Of a stretch of 64,000 nt of DNA, positions 22,684 through 31,861 are shown in pieces. How positions within the stretch are numbered: the stretch's first letter is position 1; each line of letters starts with the position of its first letter. Below the pieces are notes generated by a model. It was given only the letters and a program-made list of their open reading frames with translations. It did not search any database and had not been told where the DNA came from. The translations under genes were made by a program, and so were the position numbers. The stretch comes from Locusta migratoria (lineage: Eukaryota; Arthropoda; Insecta; Orthoptera; Acrididae): positions 268,079,151 to 268,143,150 of the forward strand of contig CM048750.1 of NCBI GenBank assembly GCA_026315105.1, in the 5' to 3' direction.

Positions 22684-22932
22684 GTTTTTTTATTCTGTTT
22701 ATGTTTAGGCTTAAGCAGTGACTTCACACAGAGAAACAATAGCTCCGCCACAACTCTTAGAGCTACCAAAACTTTCATTCTACGGCACTCACAAAACAAC
22801 GAAAGTGAAGTGTGTAGTATTGGCGCCGTGTCTACAGACACACACGAAACCAGTTGCGCGCAATTCATTTCATGAAACGAGTGTCGCAACCTAGTGTCGT
22901 CGTGTTGTCTAGCCTTTAGACTGTGGTATCCC

Positions 22933-23330
22933 ACAGAGAGCTTGGGCCGGCCAGAGCGCCTCAGTTGGTTGCACCGGCAGCTGAAGGCCTCCGTTGTGTC
23001 TGCGGCGCCGTCAGAAGTCCAGAGAGGCGCAAACACGCCGGCAGCCGGAGACGCGCCCGCCTCCACAGGATTTCCGGGCCGCCTCCCGCCCCCCCCCCCT
23101 CTGACTCCTCCCCCCCCCCCAACTCCCTCCCCCCCCCAGCCGTTGCCTCGTCAGGCCGCCTGTCACCGCGGGCCAACATCCATATCCGCCAGTCCTCCTC
23201 CCACAGCCGTCTTTCGCGACTTCGAAAGGCAAAGGGCATCCACACAGTGGAATCCCCGCGAAACGAGGCGCGATAAGCCGGACATCCTACTCCGGGAAGT
23301 GCAGGAAGCCCCCTGCCATCTCCACATCTA
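22933..23330. other. GC-rich, CpG-rich stretch with C tracts
   Basis: Strongly GC-rich with several runs of 8-10 C around 23088-23140. Long frames are open on both strands (22894-23331 plus; 22961-23368 minus), as expected from composition. The products are low-complexity Pro/Gly/Arg and not recognisable. It could be a CpG island near an undetected host exon. No direct evidence of transcription. Confidence 0.3.
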
Positions 23331-23337
23331 AATATAC

Positions 23338-23733
23338 ACAGGGTGTCCCAGCTATCTTGTCCACCCAAAATATCTCCGGAACAATAACAGCTATTGGAAA
23401 ACGACGTTCACCGGTATCAATGTACGGCTGGAGACCATGAATGTACATATTTGGAAATATTCTAAAACGAAAGCAAATGTGTGTTTTAACACAAAATTAT
23501 GTTTTTTTTAAATGGACACCCTATATTTTTTCTTCAGCAATCCATAGCATGACAAATCATATGAACAATGGCGTTGATTGCATCGCAATATTCCAATTAC
23601 ATCCCGAGATATTGCGACGCGAAGTTGACGCTTGAAATACGCGAAACGCGCGGCTAGCGCTCGTCCTGAGCAGCATGGGGTTCTCGCAGAAGTGGTGCAA
23701 CACGACGCCGTGTACCCTGCAAAGCTGTCCATG
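23338..23733. mobile_element. Single arm of the ACAGGGTGTCC foldback family
   Basis: Begins ACAGGGTGTCCCAGCTATC and matches one arm of the complete foldback at 48845-49844 over about 350 bp, including the block GATTGCATCGCAATATTCC. The second arm is absent. The terminal part (from about 23660) diverges, and the copy is cut off by the Tc1-like element. Confidence 0.8.
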
Positions 23734-23804
23734 AAAATTGCTACACCAAGAAGAACTGCAGACGATAAACGGATATTTATTGGACAAATATATTGTACTA
23801 GATC

Positions 23805-24560
23805 TGACATACGATTACATTTTCACGCAATTTGGGTGCATACATCCTGACAAACCAGTATCCAAAACAACCACCTCTGACCGTAATAACGACCCTGATA
23901 CGCTTGGGTATTGAGTCAAACAGAGCTTGGATGGCGTGTACAGGTACAGATGCCCATGCAGCTTCAACACGATACCACAGTTCATCAAGAGTAGTGACTG
24001 GCGTAGTGTGACGAGCCAGTTACTAGGCAACCAATGATCAGACTTTTTCAATTGGTGAGAGATCTGGGGAATGTGCTGGCCAGGGCAGCAGTCGAACATT
24101 TTCCGTATCCAGAAAGGTCCGTACAGGACCTGCAACATGCGGTCGTGCATTATTCTGCTGAAATGTAGGGTTTCACAGGAACCGAATAAAGGGTAGAGCC
24201 ACGAGTCGTAACACATCTGAAATGTAACGACCACTGTTCAAAGTGCCGTCGATGCGAACAAGAGGTGACCGCTATGTCGCCAAACACGGATACTATAAAC
24301 GGAACCTGGATTCATCCGAAAAAATGACGTTTTGCCTTTCGTGCATCCAGGTTAGTCGTTATGTATACCATCGCAGGCGCTCCTGTCTCTGATGCAGCGT
24401 CAAGGGTAACCGCAGCCATGGTCTCCGACTTGATAGTCCATGCTGCTCCAAACGTCGTCGAACTGTTCGTGCAGATGGTTGTTGTCTTGTAAACGTCCCC
24501 ATCTGTTGACTCAGGGATCGAGACGTGGCTTGCACGATCCGTTACAACCATGCGGATAAG
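23805..24560 (-). pseudogene. Tc1-like DDE transposase, inactivated
   Basis: Minus-strand frames contain the DDE-family signatures in order: VIFSDESRF (about 24328-24302, second catalytic Asp region), QQNNARPHVAGPVRTFLD (about 24165-24110, third block) and WPAHSPDLSPIEKV (about 24085-24045, before the final acidic residue). A C-terminal NTAL-type tail ends FGYWFVRMYAPKL near 23835. Stops (e.g. after FRL and after EKV) and at least two frameshifts disrupt it. The N-terminal helix-turn-helix region above 24560 is poorly recognisable. When intact such enzymes are about 340 residues and insert at TA. Confidence 0.82.
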
Positions 24561-24886
24561 ATGCTTGTCATTTCGACTGCTAGTGATACGAGGCCGTTGG
24601 GATCCAGCACGGCGTTCCGTGTCATTGGATCGGGATCAACGCGAGCAGCAATGTCGCGGTACCATAAACCGCAATCGCTATAGGTTACAATCCGACCTTT
24701 ATCAAAGTCGGAAACTTGATGCTACGCATTTCTCCTCCTTATTTGAGGTATCACAACAACATTTCCGCAGGCAACGTCGGTCAACTGCTGTTTGTGTATG
24801 AGAAATCTTTTGCAAACTTTCCTCATGTCAGCATGTTGCAGGTGTCGCCATCGGCGCCAAACTTGTGTGGATGCTCTGAAAAGCTA

Positions 24887-25084
24887 AAAATGTTCAAATG
24901 TTTGTATAGTCTATGGGACTTAACTACGGGGTCATCAGTCACTAAACTTACAAACTACTTATGAACTACTTACGAACTAGGACGGCACAAATACCCATGC
25001 CCGAGGGGGGATTCGAAACCCCGACCGTAGTGGCCGTGCTGACCGTGACTGGAGCGCCTCAGTCACCTCGGCCACCGTGGCCGG
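24887..25084 (-). mobile_element. tRNA-derived SINE, family S1
   Basis: Flanked by the perfect 11-bp repeat CTGAAAAGCTA (24876-24886, 25085-25095). Box B is slightly altered (GGTTTCGAATC). Confidence 0.92.
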
Positions 25085-25208
25085 CTGAAAAGCTAATCAT
25101 TTGCATGTCACGGCATCTTCTTCCTGATGTTTAAATTTGACACCTGTAGAATGTCATCTTTGTGGTGCAGCAATTTTAATGGCCGGGAGTGTAGTTAGTT
25201 TTATTAGT

Positions 25209-25873
25209 ACAGGACGAGTCGAAAGTCCTTAGGCACCTTCATAAGTTGGAAGAGATCAGGGAATATTGGAAAGTGATAATGGAACAGAGGTTTGATGTGC
25301 GCCGAAACTTTTGGATTGAATGTCATTCATGTCCGCCATCTTGAAATCCATCTGCATTCAAGTCATTTCCATTTATTTATTTTTATTTATTTATTTATTG
25401 TGTTTACGGGGGGTGTATGACACATCAGGTAACACTCGATTGAGCTGAGGAATTTAGTGGTGTAATTTGTTTTTACCTATCGTGTACAGTTTAAAAGTTA
25501 TTAATGTTCAAAATTGTGAATGTACCTTCATACTGACTATTACAAAACATGTTGTACATGTTCTACGTGTTGTCCATCCCGTGCAATGTTTTCAACTTTT
25601 AACATTAACAACTTCTAAACTGTACAAGATAGACAAAAATAAATTACACCACTAAATTCCCGAGCTCAAGCGGGTGTTATTTGATGTGTCATACACCCCC
25701 TTCCAGTTAAAAAAAAAATTAGTTGAATTAGTTCAATCCAAAATGGCTGATATTAAGATGGCGGTCATGAATGACATTCATTCCAAAAGTTGTGGCCCCA
25801 CATCAAACCTCTGTTCTCATCATCACTTTTCACTTTACCCCTTTAATCTTCGAACTTATGAAGGTGTCCCTGT
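25209..25873. mobile_element. Foldback element of about 665 bp
   Basis: The left half pairs with the right half: GGCACCTTCATAAGTT (25231) with AACTTATGAAGGTGTCCC, GGGGGTGTATGACACATCA (about 25408) with TGATGTGTCATACACCCCC (about 25682), and AATTTAGTGGTGTAATTT with its complement. The outer ends read ACAGG...CCCTGT. The centre is near 25540. Arms diverge moderately; no coding sequence. Confidence 0.75.
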
Positions 25874-25914
25874 ATTTTTAATTTTTTAACATCCTTTCCC
25901 AGTATGAGTAATGG

Positions 25915-26145
25915 AATGATCGTTTGGTTTTTAGTGACCGGGATACACCCACAGGGGTTCGGCCGCCTACTGCAAGTCTTTCTACTGACGCCACTACGAC
26001 TACTTGCTTGTCAATGATAATGATGATGAAATGGGTGATTATGACAAACACACAACACCCTGCCGGAAATCAAACCTAGGCTACTTGCACTGACGGCCAG
26101 TAACGCTGCAACTGCACTGAGCTATGGAGGGGAAACTCAGTAACA
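25915..26145 (-). mobile_element. tRNA-derived SINE, second family (S2)
   Basis: The minus strand starts with a tRNA-like head (CATAGCTCAGTGCAGTTG, then GGTTTGATTTCCGGC at the box B position). It continues through GCAAGTAGTCGTAGTGGCGT and AAAGACTTGCAGTAGGCGGC, a body I recognise as a common insect SINE design. Degraded; no clear target duplication. Confidence 0.65.
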
Positions 26146-26536
26146 GATATTAAACACCAGTTTTGTTTTGACATCACGGCTACCGTACCTTCTCCGTACA
26201 CTTCAGGTTTGTTCAGGTAGCTGTCAGCGGGTTCACGCGTGCAGAGCTGAAATTGTGTAAAAGCTGCGTATTCTGCTGATTCTTTCTACTCTAGGGGTGG
26301 CTGTTTCCTGTGTAAGCAACGACAGAAAGAAGCCAAACTCGCAGCCCCCCGCCCCCCTCGCGTTTCTAAGCTGCCAGATTTGCGATTGCGCAGAGTTGGT
26401 ATGGCATTAGATTCGTGTTTTTATTTGTGGTGCGCAATTAAAAGTTTTGAAAGCTGTTGCTGTTCCCGCGTTCGACTATTCCATATTTATGTTTAGTAAT
26501 CAATTGTAAGGTAAGTATTTTATTAAATCCAATAAC
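26146..26536. other. Intergenic DNA, no gene
   Basis: Nothing recognisable; one GC-rich patch at about 26340-26370. Confidence 0.4.
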
Positions 26537-26548
26537 ACACCTTTACAC

Positions 26549-26994
26549 GTATGAAAAAAATTGTTGAAATGTCTTGGTCGCAGTTAGCTTTATTTCATGA
26601 CGCGTTTCGAGACATCATCATCAGAAAAAGATTTTAAAAAACGATGGGAATTACACCATCTTGGTATAGATTCATGAATACAAATTTAAAATACCATCAT
26701 GGATGTCTGGTGAAGGTGTTCAACCAGACTTACATGCTTACAGTTGAGCATGTAAGTCTGGTTGAACACCTTCACCAGACATCCATGATGGTATTTTAAA
26801 TTTGTATTCATGAATCTATACCAAGATGGTGTAATTCCCATCGTTTTTTAAAATCTTTTTCTGATGATGATGTCTCGAAACGCGTCATGAAATAAAGCTA
26901 ACTGCGACCAAGACATTTCAACAATTTTTTCATACATGCCAACGTAAGGTCGCGTGTCCAACAAAAATGGATGGTTTTATGAACCAAGTGATAA
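26549..26994. mobile_element. Insertion containing a near-perfect 380-bp palindrome
   Basis: Arms 26549-26738 and 26747-26935 are almost perfect inverted repeats around an 8-base loop (TACAGTTG). They are followed by about 59 bp of unique sequence. The whole insert is flanked by the 12-bp repeat ACACCTTTACAC (26537-26548, 26995-27006). The right arm carries CTGATGA...CGAAACGCGTC (26861-26886), a hammerhead-like core like that of Penelope-related elements; the left arm has its complement. The class is uncertain. Confidence 0.75.
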
Positions 26995-27006
26995 ACACCT
27001 TTACAC

Positions 27007-28380
27007 ATCGTCAGCTGAGTTATCCGCGAGAATTCAACGAGAAATGGCGCGGAAAACGTATTAGCAGAGCAAGCACTAAATACTAAATACTAAAAGCAGC
27101 TTACAGCACTTGGCCGAAGACGGGGACACTGGAGGATTTGCTGGTAACAACTGTTGTTGTTGGTTCCTGCAGAGAGACAGATATCCACGAAACCAGTTTC
27201 GATATCCCTAATTAATGGATAATATACTCCGATGTAGGGACCCGGATATGGCATAATGGAATGCCGAAACTGCTAGTGAAAGAATAAATGTTTCTATTAA
27301 ACTTACGGCTATTGGCACCAACTTCCTACATAAGAGATAGGAATTGTCTTGTATTTCGAAATGTTCTCCACCCTTCATGGACAACACGGAAATCCCCAGA
27401 CAATACCTCAGCAACTATTTGCAACATCACCAATGTTGACCATCCATATCGAGATATTGTCGTGTATTGCAGTCACATTGCAAAAATTTTTTGGGAATGC
27501 AATTTCGTCCAAATATTTCGGTAAAATGTCACCCCTCCAAACGTACCTTTAGTGTATTAATATCTCTGTGTCTGTATACGCAAGCTCATGCCTGTTGCTT
27601 TGACCATTCAGTGTATGTACCCCGCAAGCCAGTTCGCGGTTGCTGGCGATGGGTAATTGACGTATCTTTGTCACTTCTTCCATTTACATTGTGTATGGCT
27701 CGCGGGTAAAAACGACTGCCCCTAATCCCCCATGTGAGCTCTAATTTCTCTTTGTTCTCCTGGTAGTTTCGCTAGATATACTAAGTCTGTTCAAAAAAAT
27801 TCATGAACATTCGTAATTTCTTGCCAATGGAGTATCGCAACGAAATGCGGCTCACATCATTTCGCACGCGTGTGTTGAGTGTGTGGCTGCCGGAAGTTTC
27901 ATTACTGTATGTCCGTTAGTAATTGTCGTTGTGTCGGACAGTTTGCGAATTTTGACACTGCAAAGTTAAAGGAGCAGAGCGTCTGAGTGAAACCCTCGAT
28001 ATTTCTAGAGAGATGCTAAATGTTGAAGAGAGCCTACAGTGAAAAGTGCTTAGCCGTACGCAGTGTTACGAAAGTTCTGAAACATACGTCCTTAAAATAT
28101 TTCTAACTAGCTGCTAAGACCGGCATTATCCAGGTATATGTGATTTTTTCAGTCTTATATTAGAAACGAAAATAAAACTCGAAAAAGATTTCATCTTCAT
28201 GTATCCACGAAAAAAGCTTAGAAATTATGAAACAGTTAAACAAAGAAATTTGTATAATGTACAAAATTATAAGTGCAGCATCCAAAGAAGGATAAGTAGT
28301 AATAAACCACAAATGATGCATAACATTAATTTAATTCAAAACTTGACTACAAATAGTATTTATCGATATTTGTGTTGGGA
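27007..28380. other. Intergenic DNA, no gene recognised
   Basis: Short frames at 27288-27524, 27467-27709 and 28199-28420 have no recognisable motif and do not extend into one another. They are not called. Confidence 0.45.
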
Positions 28381-28384
28381 TAGT

Positions 28385-29215
28385 TTTGTGACTCATTTTT
28401 TGCGACGTCATATCTCCTGAACTATGTGTCGTACTATGATCTAAATTCGAAGGTACATTCAGTGGTATAGGTGCTTAATGTCTGCAAAATACGTCGTGAA
28501 TGGTGTTAGCAGTAAAACGTAATAAATCTAAACCTCATGCTCAACGATGCAATTTGTCATAAACCAAATTGTTTATGACTTCGTATCTCATGAACTATAT
28601 GTCGAACAGTGATATCGAAGCGAATAACATGTGTCTCGCGAATACAATTTACAATGTAGAAGTAATAACTTATAACGTCATGCCAAATGCCGTAAATTAC
28701 ATTATGAACATCGGAAAAGTAGTAAGCGATAAACTTTTTTTCCTTTCACCATTTTGTTTGGGTTGTAAGCGAGAAAAACTGTCATAATGTTCAAAGTTTA
28801 TTGCAAGTCGCTTAGTGCTCACATTGTGAAATAGTCGATGAATAAAGTCACGCTATCAAGCGCCGCAAGGTGGAGGAGTTTTAATTTCTATGCCGTGATA
28901 CAGTATGAACTATGTGTCATAAGTTGTTTTTGCAGCCATAACAAATGATTTCTGACCGTAAAGAATATTTGTACCAAGTTTTGTTGAAATCGGTCCATTA
29001 GTTTAGGAGCAGATGTAGCATATAATCGCATGATGCGGCCGTTTTTCACGAAATGTCATTGTTTATGATGTGTGCGTCGTGGTTCTTACTCCAACACCGA
29101 TTGTTGCCTGATAGTAAGGAACAAGTGTACCAACTTTGGTTGAAATCAGTCCAGTAGTTTAGGAGGCGATGCGGAACATTCATACATACATACATACATA
29201 CACACATGCAGCATA
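28385..29215 (+). repeat. Dispersed repeat with CATA-type tail, copy 1
   Basis: Shares blocks with 47470-48175: TCATATCTCCTGAACTATGT, AAAAGTAGTAAGCG, TTGCAAGTCG, and the ending GTTGAAATCAGTCC...GTTTAGGAGG followed by (CATA)n at 29180-29200. The internal phrase about tolerance to clamping, CTATGTGTCGTA, is itself repeated in degenerate form. It resembles the 3' non-coding end of a LINE, but no coding part is attached. Confidence 0.6.
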
Positions 29216-29662
29216 TTTTGTGTAGATAATAACGATTATAGGAATGGTTGTTAATTATTAAAATGTATCATTATAATTGAATGAAAAATCTGATTTATGT
29301 TGGTCAAAATTTAACTGCGCCGGAAAATAAATTGCTCCACCAATTAATTGTAATCCTAACAGAAAATTTGCGTCAAGCTAAGAACTGCAATTGATGCAAT
29401 ATACTAACCGGGAGATACATTCCAAATTATTGGAATTTAAATTTAAAGTTACATGCCTGTATTTATTATAAGTGAATAGAAATTTAATCGGCACAGCGAA
29501 AGCAACTCACAGTTTAATCAACCTACCAGTGGCGGTGCGACCTATGTGTTTATTGGTTCAGTGAAAAAAACTCATCGTGAACAAAAAGGTAAAAAGTCAA
29601 TAAAATAAAAGGTTATAGTTAAGTGGCATATTACGCCTATGTAGAACGATGGAAAATTTATA

Positions 29663-29737
29663 TAAAGCACACTTACTTCAGCCAAGATCGCTGATTTATT
29701 TTATTTAAATTAGCTTGGCTGAAGTAAGTGTGCTTTA
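29663..29737. repeat. Perfect 24-bp hairpin
   Basis: TAAAGCACACTTACTTCAGC plus CAAG at 29663-29686 is exactly complementary to 29714-29737, with a 27-base AT-rich loop. Probably a remnant of a small foldback. Confidence 0.85.
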
Positions 29738-30261
29738 TGTAAAATAAAAAGCGTTTTTAAACTATCATTCTTCGTTTGGAATTTCTATCACATCATATTA
29801 TAGGCACATTCAAAGAACTTTTGTTGTATGAGAAACGTTTTATGTAGCGGAAACAGCATTATACGAGGGTGGTTTTGTTATTTTTATTTTTATTTTTATT
29901 TATTTATTTATTTAGCAGATTTCATTCTCTTCCCTGATGGGGAAGAGCGGGCTGTTGTAGGGCAAGCTTACCACCTTTTTCAGCCATTGGGTTTTTGCAG
30001 TTTTATGAACTCTGGCAGTTACTCATGAATGGTCCCAAAGCAAGGCAATGGAGCTACCGCGCACTTCGCTTTGCGCATGCGCAAATCCTCCACGAAGCCA
30101 ACATCCGCCCTTCTTATTTGTTTTTGGCGCACTGAATCTTTATCTAATACACCTTTTATTTGGTAAAATATCTTGTAACTATAATTAAGAGGTATCGACT
30201 GTAAAAGCCTTCAAAGATCCCATCATGAATAATAATGAAGTCACTACCCTCCAACTAGCAA

Positions 30262-30325
30262 AAATAGCCGTTTGGTTAGCGGTACCGTGTTGCGCCGTTC
30301 GAAGGAAGTGGGTTCGAGACCAACT
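30262..30325 (+). repeat. tRNA-like sequence (SINE head remnant)
   Basis: TAGCCGTTTGGTTAGCGG resembles box A and GGGTTCGAGACC resembles box B at tRNA spacing, but acceptor and anticodon stems do not form properly. It is probably the head of an unidentified SINE and not a working tRNA gene. Confidence 0.5.
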
Positions 30326-30756
30326 GCAATCAATTTTTAAGACCTAATCTTCTGTTTAACAGATACAGGAAACAAATGAATTTTGTATTGTTACTTGTCA
30401 TATATCTTTGAACGTTGTAGCAAATGTGTCGCGATTGTGAGTGTAAATGACGTTTGTACTCTTCTCTGTAACAAATATTTAGTGGAGGTAATATCGTGCT
30501 GGCTAATATTGCAAGTCCATATAAATCATATTGTAACACAGCTCTACACGAAAGCAATGTAACAGAATGTTAATTGAACGTAATAATGAACATTTAACAT
30601 ACAATAGTACTGTTTGAATCTACCTGATACTGCAGGTATATTGTGTGGAAACGATTCCTGCAATTATTACACGAAAAGAGGTATTTACAGAATTTCATAG
30701 CATTAATTGAAACTAGGAGGATAAGTATACGTGAACAAAAGTGTGTGACTTTAACT

Positions 30757-31605
30757 TTTCCCGGCGTAAGAATGGCTGCCTTCCTTTCCTTGATGTGTTG
30801 GTCAGAAGGAAGGTTGATGGTACATTGGGACATTCTGTTTATAGGAAGCCTACTCACACAGATTTGTATCTGCGAGCTGATAGTTGTCACCATCCAGCTT
30901 AGCGTGAAGGAGTACTTCGTACTTTGGTTCACAGGGCACATGTTATTTCAGACACCTGAAAGTTTGTCAGCTGAGTTGTCCCATCTCGAGGTGACCTTTC
31001 GTCAGAATGGTTATAGTGAGAGACAGATAAAACGTGCATTGCGCTATCAGCCTTCTGTGCAACGGGTGAGTGACGATAGTAATGAAGTGGCACCTAAATC
31101 TATGGCCTTTTTGCCTTACGCAGGAAGTATTTCCAACAAGATTGGTCGTATTTTACGGAAATATGATGTGAAATGTGTTTTTCGACCACCTTCTAAGATA
31201 AAGGCCCTGTTGGGGTCCGTAAAGGATGATCTTGGTTTGCGTAAGGCAGGTGTATATCGTATTCCTTGCAGTTGTGGCATATCATATATTGGTCAGACAA
31301 TCAGGACTGTGGAAGACCGGTGTATTGAACATAAACGTTACACGCGCTTACAACAGCCCAACAAATCCGCTGTTGCAGAACACTGTCTTGACACCGGTCA
31401 TCCTATGGAATACAACAACACGGAGATCCTGGCATGCACCTCCACCTATTGGGATAGTGTTATTAAGGAAGCTGTTGAAATTAAACTAGCAAGCGACCTT
31501 ATAAACAGAGATGGTGGTTTTTGTTTAAATTCTGCTTGGAATCCGGCACTGTCTCTCGTCAAAAAACAGAGGGATAAAATTAATGCTGCCTCACCTGTTG
31601 ATTAA
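30757..31605 (+). pseudogene. Penelope-like element: RT C-terminus plus GIY-YIG endonuclease
   Basis: From about 30775 one frame reads LPFLDVLVRRKVDG and HSVYRKPTHTDLYL, the C-terminal RT region typical of Penelope-like elements. After a frameshift, the frame ending at 31605 continues with SLSAELSHLEVTFRQNGY and CVFRPPSKIKALLG, then the GIY-YIG nuclease: GVYRIPCSCGISYIGQTIRT (about 31250-31310), with R and EH following (EDRCIEHKRYTR) and the conserved AVAEHCLDTGH. The RT catalytic core is missing because the copy is 5'-truncated. These elements encode one RT-endonuclease protein that cuts target DNA with the GIY-YIG domain. The coding end is well preserved. Confidence 0.88.
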
Positions 31606-31749
31606 GTCACTATCGATATTTTTGATGTTTGGTCACCTTTGGTTGTGTTGACTCTCTGGTGACTTATACTGTGTGTGTTATCTTCCTTGTTTACACTTTG
31701 CAAACCGAGGTATTAAATACGCTTGCACATTGCTTCCTTAAGTGCAGTT

Positions 31750-31795
31750 GTGCCTTGAGAATGGCAGGGTGTTCTCCTGCCGAAATATCGGCGGT
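31750..31795 (+). ncRNA. Degenerate minimal hammerhead-like motif
   Basis: Lies 150 bases downstream of the GIY-YIG frame. GCC and GGC can pair as stem I, GGCAGG/CCTGCC is a perfect 6-bp stem II, and GAAATATC fits GAAA plus a 2-bp loopless stem III and a C cleavage position. The CUGANGA core is damaged (reads TTGAGAA), so it is probably inactive. Minimal hammerheads with very short stem III are known companions of Penelope-like elements. Confidence 0.55.
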
Positions 31796-31861
31796 TGTCG
31801 ACGACGTCACCCGGCAGCATACCCGTAAGTTGTTTGAACGTGAACAAAAGTATTTCTATTA

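Larger units (their letters stand above)
21833..22915. mobile_element. PIF/Harbinger-like transposon with nested SINE
   Basis: Terminal inverted repeats AGGCTAGTTTACACGACG (21833) and the complement of CGTCGTGTTGTCTAGCCT (ending 22915) flank the element. The neighbouring trinucleotides are TAA (21830-21832) and TTA (22916-22918). TWA target sites are typical of PIF/Harbinger, and one copy of the duplication has apparently mutated. Restoring TTA rebuilds the terminal repeat of the surrounding CACAGT element, which confirms the boundaries. Confidence 0.82.
19191..22925. mobile_element. CACAGT-type TIR transposon, copy 2, with nested elements
   Basis: The left end CACAGTGTAACATAGCAGTC (19191) and the right end share the family's terminal sequence. 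The right end is split: GAGTGTCGTGACTGGTGTG (21811-21829), then after the nested Harbinger element GACTGTG (22919-22925). The 7-bp duplication GTATCCC flanks it exactly (19184-19190, 22926-22932). Inner TIR blocks TGTTACC and CAAGCGGCC near 21750-21800 match copy 1. The interior up to about 20050 is AT-rich with unassignable frames (e.g. 19825-20088, hydrophobic). The rest is a LINE remnant, so no transposase is seen. Confidence 0.82.
23734..25191 (-). mobile_element. Tc1/mariner-like element with nested SINE
   Basis: The right end, read on the minus strand, is TACACTCCCGGCCATTAAAA (starting at 25191, next to TA). The left end keeps only the inner repeat AAAATTGCTACACCA (23735-23749), so the outer about 16 bp are lost. 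It encodes a broken transposase (separate entry) and carries a SINE at 24887-25084. Confidence 0.78.
29216..30642. other. AT-rich DNA with a hairpin and a tRNA-like trace
   Basis: No gene. A TTTAT/TATTT-rich run lies at 29878-29912. The perfect hairpin at 29663-29737 and the tRNA-like segment at 30262-30325 are listed separately. Confidence 0.45.

Noticed and set aside
22894..23368. Possible host exon on either strand in the GC-rich stretch
   Set aside because: Both strands are open, as expected from composition. No domain, no convincing splice pattern, and the flanks are mobile elements.
30262..30325. Possible tRNA gene (also 46222-46295, 58655-58725 and 63697-63780)
   Set aside because: A and B boxes are present, but acceptor, D and anticodon stems do not pair properly and each lies in a repeat. 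They are treated as SINE heads.
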